Positions 34,346 through 43,690 of a DNA stretch of 64,000 nt are shown in pieces. The notes below the pieces were generated by a model. The model worked only from the letters and a program-made list of their open reading frames with translations, did not search any database and was not told the DNA's origin. The stretch's first letter is position 1; each line of letters starts with the position of its first letter. The DNA comes from Silene conica (Eukaryota; Streptophyta; Magnoliopsida; Caryophyllales; Caryophyllaceae), in the NCBI GenBank assembly GCA_029255685.2, contig CM055311.2, positions 15,212,952-15,276,951 on the forward strand, given 5' to 3'. A program made the position numbers and the translations under genes.

Positions 34346-35683
34346 GAACAATCCTTAGACCTGAACCAATGTATTTAATGAACTTAGGATGTGTCTAAAT
34401 AAATGAACCCCAGGTAGAAACTGTTAGGAGCCCTTTGGTACGGTTAGGAAAGCGCGCCTAATTCGTACCCTGGCCCTCTCAGATTTTGAACTGGGAATAC
34501 AATATGAAGGGAAAACAGAGAGGTGAGAATTTAAAGGAACTAGATTACATATGAATCTGTTATTGTTTGTAGTTAGAAACCGTGGATGTCTGTAATTTGG
34601 AATGTATTCTAAACTTGTTGCAGGATGCGGAATCAAGGTAAGTCTTATGTGTTAAGGCCAGTAGGCCGAAACGTGTGATGTGTGACGTAGACAATTGTGC
34701 TTTTGTTGCTATTCTATTCGTGTGTACAATTCTTATTTGAATGCCTTATTCATTGCAAAAATTTGATGTTCGGCTTACTATGCAAATGTAGTCGAATTTT
34801 GAGACTTATGTTTGTTATTATTTTACTACTTGCCAATAGTAATTCATGTCTAGTGATATGCGGAATGTGTTGCCCAAAGCCATGAATGTCATACAGTTAC
34901 GTGTTACTCGTACTTAAAATTTTCATGCTAGTTTAATGAATAAATGTTGATATGATACAAAGTGATTTCAATGCTACAAAGATATGTCAACATGTTTTGG
35001 AGAAATAATGGTCATGTTTAAGTGTGATAATGTGAAGTAATGTGAAATTTTAATAGAACTAAGTTTGTAATAAATTTTCAGAATGTTACCTTGATTGTAC
35101 GTGCTGCCGTTTAAAATGTGTTGCATATATGCATATTTAAATTTTATGTATAATATCCTTCTGATTTAGCTTCCTAATGCTTTTGGTTTCATGTTAATAC
35201 GAGTTATATTTTGAGAGAAATAAATATTTTAGTCGACAGTGGTCAGATTGTTACTGCACAATTCTGTTTTGACTCGTGTTTTTGAAAAGGAAATCATTTA
35301 AAACGTAGTTATTGTTTATGCATAATTCCAACTCCATTGTTTATAAATTCATTCACGTTTACAAAATGATAAGCCATGTCAAATATTAACGAGTCGTTAT
35401 TTAATAGTAATTTTTGCAAGTTGCCCCAAGTTTATGTCTAATTGCTGTAAAGTTTCTGTTCAGACCAACTGAATTGTAAAATTCGCTATTATTAATTCCC
35501 TTAAGATTTGTGTTTGATTATTTTTCCTATAATTAGATAATTCATTATATTTTCTAAAAACTATAATATCTCACAATATGGCTTAGCGGTTATTTAATTA
35601 TGATTTTTGGCAGCGTGATTTATGAATGTTGGAAATGGTAAGTTATGAAAGTTTAAATATAAAAGTTTAACCAAATATGAATT
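34346..35683 (+). other. Non-coding interior of Nona-1
   Basis: Aligns with the Nona-2 interior at 56283-57326, 59860-60325 and 60882-60945. It lacks the solo LTR and TRIM found there and so serves as an empty-site control for both. No sustained open frame; the minus-strand frame at 34424-34636 is not conserved in Nona-2. It ends abruptly at about 35683 where copia RNase H coding begins. Confidence 0.8.
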
Positions 35684-36220
35684 ATGTACTTGCGAAATAA
35701 GGCTCTGGTATATGGTGGAGACACGGAGCTATGTGCTAAAGGTTACACAGATGCTAGTTTCCAAACCGATCGTGATGATTCCAAATCTCTGTCGGGTTTT
35801 GTCTTTACTCTTAATGGTGGAGCAGTCAACTGGAAGAGTTCAAAGAAAAGCGTTACAACAGATTCTACAATAGAGTCTGAGTACATGGCAGCTTTCGAAG
35901 TTGCAAAGGAAGCTATTTGGATGCGTTATTTCTTACAAGGACTAAAAGTAGTACCTAGTGTGAAAGATCCAATCACCCTTTATTGCGATAGTAGTGGTGC
36001 TATCATCCAGGCTAAGGAACCTAAGTCTAGTAACAAATCTAGACATGTACTCAGAAAAGCTCATCTAATAAGAGATTACGTGGAGCAAAAGGAGATAGCG
36101 TTGTGCAAGATTGGAACGGATAACAACATTGCAGATCCGCTCACTAAGGCACTATCGCATAGTAAACATGAAGGGCACATCACATCCATGGGAATAAAAC
36201 GTGTTCCAGAGTTGTATTAG
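35684..36220 (+). pseudogene. Copia RNase H, C-terminal part (Cop-3)
   Basis: The sequence YLRNKALVYGGDTELCAKGY, then TDASFQTDRDDSKSLSGFVF, ESEYMAAFEVAKEAIWMRYF, ITLYCDSSGAI and RHVLRKAHLIRDYVEQKEI is typical of the RNase H end of plant copia pol (D...E...D acidic residues in TDAS, ESEY and YCDS). The usual copia end 'NIADPLTKAL' is present, so this is the natural C-terminus of pol. The fragment has no reverse transcriptase in front. Confidence 0.88.
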
Positions 36221-36985
36221 ATATTATTTGATTGATCTTTGATCATTTCAATTACTACTTAATAAAATCATTGAATTTCTTTATATTTTATGTGGATGGT
36301 ATGACAATTTTGAACACCACAAAGAGAACTGCTTTACTTTATATGTTTGTTTTGTCCGTAAACACCATAATGAGTTGATAACTCAGGTGATTATTTTGTT
36401 AGTTGAAGGATGGATGGTTCAATATGCCATAAGTCAAACGCTTGACTGATCAATAACAAATATGGGTATCTGATACCGCATAGGACATGGTGACCACTAC
36501 ATAGAATCCTAAATATTAAGATACATTAGGTGCCTGGTCGTGGATAGGACGTCTATTGTGATTCCTAAAGTCGGTTCTTTTGACCATTGATTATTTCCTG
36601 CGATATAGACTGTTTTTTGGGTGGTTTAGGTTTCTGTCCTAGGTCGCACCGTAAAAGGAGGCCAATCGGACTTTTACTGGGCCATTTCATGCTGTGCTTC
36701 CATCGGCAGGTTATAAGTCAAGGAAAATATCCAGCCTTTATCAGGTTTTATATATATATTCTCAGGGCCACTCGAGGATTAGTAACTTAAATGAATGACT
36801 ATGCTCGAATGTGATTCGTATATCAGTTATGTTACTCTCTAGTCGAGGAAACCGCTCTTGATATGATTACTTGGGAGATACGACCTTGTAAGCTGGGACT
36901 TTGCAATTTGCCTTCCATTGAGTGGGAGAAATTTATGGATATGACAATCGTAATCGCACACACACTTGTAGGACAAGTGGGAGAT
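36221..36985 (+). other. Untranslated segment and polypurine tract of Cop-3
   Basis: Non-coding. Its second half matches positions 1-700 of the window (Cop-1, minus strand). It ends GACAAGTGGGAGAT (36972-36985), the usual plant copia polypurine tract, right before the LTR. A second, earlier copy of the tract-like motif, CATTGAGTGGGAGA, lies at about 36916-36930. Confidence 0.75.
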
Positions 36986-37873
36986 TGTTGGCGTAAATGT
37001 CCTCCACAGTGTGTGATTATTTGAATAAATCTTGTACAGGATCACACAGGAATACTTAGTATATTAATCAGTTGGTTAACGTTTATCGGTAACGGTTGAC
37101 TTACTAGAAGTTTGACGTTACAGTCATATGATGGCGGTAATCAGCTGATCCCTAAAGGTCACACCTATAGGACAGCATTGAGAAATGTGATTATATATTG
37201 ATATAATTACGTAAATGCCAAACTTAGCTAAATGTAGTTAAATAGATGATGAACATTCAATATGATTAAATAATAATTAGGAGAAATGAATTAAATTTTA
37301 ATTCTAGCAAATATATATAAATGTTACATTTATTAATTATATATTTTAAGAAATGATATTTTAGAATAATATAATTAGGTTAATTAATTATAAGATAATT
37401 AATTAACATTCTCCTTAAAATTGTGTTTATGTTACATTTCTGAAAAGGTTCTCCGGAAATTAATATGGGATATTTATTTCCGAGTACATGCATATATGTA
37501 GATATTTTAATAGAAGTTCGGATAGGTGAAATAAATAGACCAAATCACAGGGTAAGAGTTTGGGCCGTGTAAGACTACTAACTCGATAGTAGTTTGGGCT
37601 GTGTAAATCACAAAGATATAAGAGAACAATTTTCTCTTATTTTGTGAGAGACTAGTTCATCATCTAAAAACCCTAAAAACAAAAAGCCTCCAAAATTAAT
37701 TGTAATTAAGGTAGTAACTTGAAGGGCAATTTTCTCGTTCATCTTGGGTGCAATCTAAGGAGAATTTCTATATTGAAATTTGGGTTTACTAGGTTGTTCT
37801 TAGGCCGATTCTTCATAAATCTAAAGGTTATTTCTATATTCATGTCTTTTTAATTGAATTTATAGTTCTTGCA
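36986..37873 (+). repeat. 3' LTR of Cop-3
   Basis: Starts TGTTGGCGTAAATGTCCTCC after the polypurine tract. It carries the shared copia module at about 37085-37180 in the same orientation relative to the LTR as in Cop-1 and Cop-2. The 37650-37860 portion, with AAACCCTAAAAAC and several short T-rich runs, looks like R-U5. The right end is approximate. Confidence 0.7.
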
Positions 37874-37915
37874 TCAAATCGTCTTTTGGTATAATCCTTG
37901 GCAGTATTAATTAGA

Positions 37916-40316
37916 TTAATACTTTGATGGAAATTTAAGAATAATCCTACACTGACGCATCCATATTGCTTCCTTTGCAGCTTCCGAAGCGGCATAGTAC
38001 TCGGACTCAGTAGTAGAATCTAGAATAACACTCTTTTTGGAGCTTCTCCAATTAACAGCAGCGCCATTAAGAGTAAAAATGAATCCAGACTGAGATTTCG
38101 AGTCATCACGTTCCGTTTGGAAGCTAGCATCTGCGTAAACGTTTGCGCAAAGCTCAGTGCCTCCACCATAAGTCAATACCCAATCTTTAGTCCTCCGTAG
38201 GTACTTAGGAATGTTTTTAACAGCAATCCAGTGTGATTCACCTGGAATGCCTTGGTACCGACTTGTCATACTCAAAGCATATGCCACGTCTTGACGTGTG
38301 CATATCATGGCATACATGATCGATCCGATAGTTGACGCATAAGGAATGCGACTCATGCGCTCAACCTCTTCCGGTGTCTTAGGTGCCTGAGTCATACTCA
38401 AATGCACCCCCGAGATCATCAGAAGTAACCCCTTTTTGGAGTTGGTCATGCTGAATCTGTCAAGAATCTTATCTATATAAGAGTCCTGAGTCAGTGATAA
38501 CATCCGTCGTGATCTATCTCTATCGATACGGATCCCCAATATACATTGTGCCTCACACAGATCTTTCATCTGGAAATGGTTCTTTAACCATACTTTAACC
38601 GAAGATAAGAGAGGGATGTCATTTCCGATCAAGAGTATGTCGTCGACATACAACACCAGAAAGACGATCTTGCTCCGACTCGACTTGATATATAAGCTTG
38701 GTTCTTCGATCGATGGAATAAAACCAGTTTTTTTATCACTTGGTCGAAGTGATGATTCCAACTCCTGGATGCTTGCTTAAGCCGATAAATGGAACGCTTA
38801 AGCTTGCATACTTTCTTAGGATTTTTAAGATTTGTGAAACCTTCGGGTTGTACCATGTATAAGTCCTCCTCCAAATAACCGTTTAAGAAGGCGGTTTTCA
38901 CATCCATTTGCCATATTTCATAGTTATGAAATGCAGCAATCGCTAAGATCTCATGATAGTGCAACCCTTGCACTTGAGTGAAACCTTTTGCCACTAGTCG
39001 CGCCTTGTAAGTTTCTGGTTGTCCCTTGATGGAATGTTTTATCTTATAAAGCCATTTGCACTGAAGAGGTTGTACCTTATCAGGCAAATCAACCAACTCC
39101 CACACGTTGTTCTCGTATATGGAGGCCATTACGGATTGCATGGTATTAAGCCATAGCTTTGAGTCGGAACAGGTCATAGCACCTTTATAGGTCACGGATT
39201 CATTACTCTCTAAGAGAAAAACGTCAACTCCGTCAAGTTCCTCGATCATACCGATGTATCTATCTCAAGGAATGGAGTGTCTACCCGACCTTATGGGTTC
39301 CTCAGGAATACTGACTGCAACAGAAGATGAAGGAACGATTTCCTCCATTGGTTGGTCAGTAGTTGGTTCTTGAACTTCCGACAGATCGAAGGTTCTATTA
39401 CTTGTCTTATTCTCGAGAAACCCTTTCTTTAAGAACTTCGCACAAGCCGCAACAAAAACGCGGTGTTCAGTAGGTGAATAGAAGTAATGACCAAACATTC
39501 CTTTTAGATAACCAATAAAGTATGTCTTGGCCGATCGCGGGTCGAGCTTATCCTCGTGTCTCCACTTGACATAAGCCTCGCAGCCCCAAACCCGAATAAA
39601 TGACAAGTTAGGGACCGTTCCCTTCCATATCTCATATGGAGTCTTGTCAACAACTTTAGACGGACTTCGGTTAAGTATAAGAGCAGCTGACAATAGAGCA
39701 AAGCCCCATAATGAATCCGGCACAACTATGTGACTCATCATGGATCGAACCATATCTAATAGTATTCGATTTCTCGGTTTGGACACACCATTTAACTATG
39801 GTGTTCCAGGTGGAGTTAACTGTAGTACAATACCACAGTCTTTGAGGTGTTGATCAAACTCATTTGAAAGATACTCACCACCACGATCTGATCGTAGTGC
39901 TTTATTCTTTCTATCTAGTTGGTTTTCAACCTTCGCCTAGAATTCCTTGAACTTTTCAAAGGATTCACTTTTATGCTTCATTAAGTAGACATATCCATAT
40001 CTACTTAAATCGTCCGTGAAAGTGATGAAATATCTATTGCCGTCTCTTGCAGTGATTGACATTGGTCCACATACATCTGTATGTACGAGGCCCAATAGGT
40101 CAGCAACGCGCATTCCAACACCTTTGAAGGAAATATGAGTCATCTTGCCTATGAGACATGATTCACATATGCAAATGATTCACAATCAAATGGAGATATA
40201 GCGCCATTCTGGTATTAGCTGCTTTACACGTTTCTCATTTATGTGTCCCATTCCCATACGACAGTGTCATAGATATGTTTGATCTTTGTCACCAACCTTT
40301 AATTTCTTACTACTCC
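37916..40316 (-). mobile_element. Cop-4: copia pol remnant
   Basis: On the minus strand: GAG-pre-integrase region (about 40150-40310, 'MGHINEKRVKQLIP'), integrase core (about 39940-40143, 'LGLVHTDVCGPM', 'YFITFTDDLSRYGYVYL'), integrase C-terminal part (about 39265-39786, 'PYEIWKG', 'VWGCEAYVK'), reverse transcriptase (about 38560-39249, 'MDVKTAFLNGYLEEDLYM', 'LVLYVDDILLIGND') and RNase H (about 37920-38190). Gag, protease and both LTRs are missing, and the region has several breaks. It faces Cop-3 tail to tail and belongs to a related copia lineage. Confidence 0.85.
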
Positions 40317-40336
40317 CGTGTACAAAAATACACGGG
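40315..40336. repeat. Short perfect hairpin CCCGTGTA/TACACGGG
   Basis: Eight-base perfect arms (40315-40322 and 40329-40336) around a six-base loop, exactly at the edge of the Cop-4 similarity. Helitrons and some MITEs carry such GC-rich hairpins near an end. I could not identify the other end or an insertion site, so no element is called. Confidence 0.35.
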
Positions 40337-40937
40337 TCGATTTTACAACTATAAATACTAAGCTTATAACATAATATTCATTTTATCGTCATTTAAATCA
40401 AAAATATATATTAACTAAATTCAAATTGGATAATTGCACCGACATTGAATTAAATTAAAGTGTAATAATAATGAATTAAATATATTACCTAATACCTAAA
40501 GTAGAAAAATTGCTAAAAATTTATTAGAAAAAAACAAATTTCAAAAAGAGTTCCATTTTATAATATGTAGTTACTAATAGGATTTACTAAAAACTTTTGA
40601 TGATTTTCTTCAATTATACCGTCTTTTTTTTTTAAGTTTAGGTTCTTCCGTTGATATACATGACACCATATAAACATATATAACCTACGTTAATATAATA
40701 TTCACCCTTTATTAGATCCACTACTTTGTATAATTAAAATGTTTGATAGAAGTGGGTTAATTAAGTGCTCGTAAAAATATTTATCTTTAAACTATCCAAC
40801 TTACATTAGACTTGGAAAATAATTTGTTGTATAGTTTTTATTAAATTTAGACTTACTTAATTAATGAGAGATATTAGTTAAATCAATAAGAAAGGTGGAG
40901 GTCCCTACCACAAAAGAAAACAAATCATTTTAATAAA
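40337..40937. other. AT-rich unassigned spacer left of CACTA-1
   Basis: No open frame, no repeat end and no similarity elsewhere in the window that I can see. It ends with the target site aaa (40935-40937) of CACTA-1. Confidence 0.4.
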
Positions 40938-40959
40938 CACTACAAGAATACATAAAACA

Positions 40960-41335
40960 GGCGACGGAAATTGGCGACTGAAGACAGTCGCCAAATCAAA
41001 TTTGGCGACTGTCTTCAGTCGCCAAAGTTCTGTCGCAAGTCCTAGTCGCCGAAAAACAATTGGCGACTGTTGTCAGTCGCCAAATTTGGCGACTGTAGCT
41101 GTAGTCGCTATAACAAGGAAAATGGCGACTGAAGGTTCAGTAGCGAAAGTGGCGACTGGAAAGGAAAGGGAGTCGCCAATTTGGCGACTGAAGAGGAAGG
41201 GGAGTCGCCAATTTGGCGACTGTATGGCAGTCGCCAATTTGGTTTTCACAGTCGCCAGTTTGTGTTTTTTCCAGTAGCTTTTCCAGTTTTGGCGACTGAT
41301 TGCAGTCGCCAAAACCCCATTTCAGTCGCCGAATT
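40960..41335. repeat. Left subterminal array of CACTA-1
   Basis: More than a dozen copies of GGCGACTG or its complement CAGTCGCC. Many are set as inverted pairs, e.g. TTGGCGACTGAAGACAGTCG at about 40971-40990 and the mirror arrangement at 41009-41026. In En/Spm such repeats are the binding sites of TNPA. The small open frames here (41002-41399, both strands) are repeat artefacts. Confidence 0.88.
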
Positions 41336-41609
41336 GGCTGGAACTTTTCATGTCATATTCGTTTTTGATCTAGCCAAATCTCGTATTTATTCATCCTAAT
41401 ATCCAATGAAAACCTGCAAACAGAAAATTCGAACCCATTTGCGAGAACCGCAACTTTTGTAACACGAAATTCTCATTTATTAAAAAATGAGAACATTATC
41501 CAACCACAAGTTAAACTTACTACATTATCCAAGTTCATTATCCAACCTTAATCTAAACCAACTACATTATCCAAGTTCAACCTAAACGAACTAAAACTTA
41601 TCAAACAAC
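41336..41609. other. CACTA-1: downstream of TNPA-like gene
   Basis: Non-coding. Contains a doubled motif (ACTACATTATCCAAGTTCA at about 41519 and 41561) and probable 3' untranslated sequence of the TNPA-like gene. Confidence 0.5.
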
Positions 41610-43227
41610 CTAAACTGCAAATCCCATGCCGGCTCCACTACCACCACCCTTACCATGCGGATCGTTGGGGTCATACCGATATTGGGGACCGGAGTTGCAT
41701 TGTGTGAAGTAGTTCTCCATGGCCTCCAAGCGCTCTTTCATCAGCCGATACTGTTCATCTCTTTCAGCATTCGCTCTTCTTTCTTGAGCGAGTTGAGTCT
41801 GTAGTTGACTCACAACAGCCGGCTCATATGTTTGGCGAGGCTCATAGGAGGATCTTCTGGCCGGTTCTTTGAAGAAGACACCGTGGGCCTTTCCGGTGCC
41901 GTACACATTACCCTTCTTATATCCGTTCACCAAATTAAACCAAATTTCATTATCTGGTACTTCGGGATGTTGTTCTTTTTCAGCCTCGAATGCTTCCTAC
42001 ATTAGTTGACAAAAAATTACCATCATTAGTTAACATAAATTTCATTAGGTAACAATTCAAAACTATCTTAAGTAAAGAATCTTACATATAAAGCTTTGTC
42101 TTTTGGCTTAATCCAAATTCTCTCATTCTTAGCGTTCACCCTTGAATGTGTGGCGAGGAACAGTTCCGGGACCGTCGCCTGAGGATCATCAACCAACATA
42201 TCATCCGGTTGATCAGCTGACTGATCATCAGCACTCTGATCAGCTGACTGCTCAGCTGACTTCTTCTTTTTATTCTTCTTCTTGTTCAGCTACATACACG
42301 AACAAAATTCAATGTTTGCTTAGGGACATTATTATTACCAATATCCAAATAAACGAGCTAAATAAATAAGTGTTAATATAAAAACTTACACCAAAAAATA
42401 TGTCCAGAAATGACCGTGAACCAGCATGATGGGTAGGCTCAGCCATTCCTTCCTTCTTGCCTCCCCTTTTGTTCATGGCCTTCTGTGCCGATCTGGCTCG
42501 AAAGTCTGGGGTATCACGCCGATTCAGAAGCCCCTCAAGCGCCTCACCTACAACAATGATAAATTATGTCATTATCAGTGGAATTGTCATCCTTTAATCA
42601 ATACAATTGACAAATAAAGGTAATTGTACAGATATACCTTTAAGATGTGAGGCCTTTCCCCTTTTACCAATCATATGGATAATGTCTTTGTATCTAGTTG
42701 CTCCAACATCACGCCACCTCTTATTGACAGTAGACTCTAATTCAGGCGGCCAGTAAAAATGTAGCTGCAGAAATATAACATTAAGTATTAGTTGAAAAAC
42801 TATAATAGTGAGTAAAATAAGTAATTAATAAAAAAGTTTTTGGTTACCCGGAAGTTATTAAACCAGGCTTCTTTTTGAGCTTCACTAGCTTCTGTCCAAT
42901 TCAGGGGCACAGGACCTAACAAAGATGACTTTGTGCTGTTGGTTACACCTCGAACAGCGGTCTGATGATTAAACCTGAAACATATATAAATTGTAACTTT
43001 TAATAACTAGCTTTTTATTACTAATAAAATGAATAATTTCAATTTAATAAAACTTACCAAAATCCTGCTGGATCAAGTATCTTCCTGCGATCCTCTGTGT
43101 ACTGAATCTGTACACGTGTGTCCTCCTCAGGTTCGCTCTGAACCAACTCCTCCTCCTCCTGCTGCACAGCGGGCTGGCTCTGCTCACGACTGTGCCCGCC
43201 TCGCTGTCTTCCTCTACCTCCTGCCAT
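41610..43227 (-). CDS. TNPA-like plant transposase gene (Transposase_24/Ptta family), six exons
   Basis: Exons on the minus strand: 43227-43058, 42974-42848, 42764-42638, 42548-42391, 42289-42086, 41996-41610. All introns begin GT (mostly GTAAG) and end AG; phases agree throughout, giving 390 residues with no internal stop. The N-terminus is MAGGRGRQRGGHSREQ with an acidic glutamate run. The middle has FYWPPELESTVNKRWRDVGA and HHAGSRSFLDIFF, then PELFLATHSRVNAKNERIWI, all typical of the plant En/Spm Transposase_24 family. The C-terminus has a coiled-coil-like stretch (LQTQLAQERRANAERDEQYR...ERLEAMENYF) and a glycine-rich tail. Known relatives bind subterminal repeats and dimerise, so the GGCGACTG arrays are the likely target. 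It looks intact. The splice sites are my reading, not transcript evidence. Confidence 0.85.
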
Positions 43228-43339
43228 CTACAATCATATAAATAAAAGTGTTAATACTTACAAATTAAACATGCATAAAATAAATGATTAATAAAAATAT
43301 GAACACTATATAATTAATAACATGATCAACTATACCAAA

Positions 43340-43690
43340 TTAATCATCGTCTTCATCATCCTCATGATCAACATCATCCTCATCCTCCTCATCCTCGTCC
43401 TCATCCTCATCCTCATCCTCATCATCTTCCTCATCCTCATCCTCTTCCTCTTCCTCAGGTCTCACTTCATCTAATTCCTCCCATCCTTCAACCAACTCAT
43501 CAAAATTATTAATCTCAACATCCTCCCCCTCTTCCAAGTCTTCCAACTGTTCAATCTCATTTTGGTCAATGACTACGTCTGTTGGAGGCAAAATTGTCCC
43601 ATTTGATACTATTTCTTCTTGAAAAAATGTGGTATCAACTTTTGATAGTGCCTTTGTCTTAATGACTGCCCATGAATACATGACAATCAT
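43340..43690 (-). pseudogene. Detached acidic C-terminal piece of the TNP2-like transposase
   Basis: The open frame of 116 residues ends in a run of about 40 aspartate and glutamate residues encoded by a GA-rich simple repeat (43350-43460). Its start overlaps the end of the 681-residue transposase frame by about 30 bases in another frame. The text VIKTKALSKVDTTF resembles the region following the DUF4216 domain in full-length TNP2 proteins. I read it as the tail of the same gene, joined by an internal deletion that also shifted the frame. It might instead be a separate small protein, which I think less likely. Confidence 0.55.

Larger units (their letters stand above)
7413..35683 (+). mobile_element. 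Nona-1: non-coding LTR element, host of the nest
   Basis: The LTR starts TGTAATACCCCGTATG at 7413, after attag. Its pieces are 7413-9882, 11625-11803, 22131 to about 22264, and about 33965-34330. They are separated by an Athila-like solo LTR, Tek-1, and Cop-2 with Tek-2 inside. The LTR ends GGGGGTGTTACA at 34330, followed by a primer-binding site and about 1.35 kb of interior that matches the interior of Nona-2. The interior stops at about 35683 against Cop-3, so the 3' part is lost. The continuity of the two short middle LTR pieces is inferred from order and summed length (about 3.1 kb against 2.7 kb in Nona-2) more than from clean alignment. No coding region. Confidence 0.65.
35684..37873 (+). 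mobile_element. Cop-3: 3' end of a copia element
   Basis: Contains the C-terminal part of RNase H (35684-36220), an untranslated segment (36221-36985) ending in a polypurine tract, and one LTR starting TGTTGGCGTAAATG at 36986. Everything 5' of RNase H is missing. The left boundary abuts the Nona-1 interior. The LTR end is not certain: about 37873, or up to about 37905. Confidence 0.8.
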
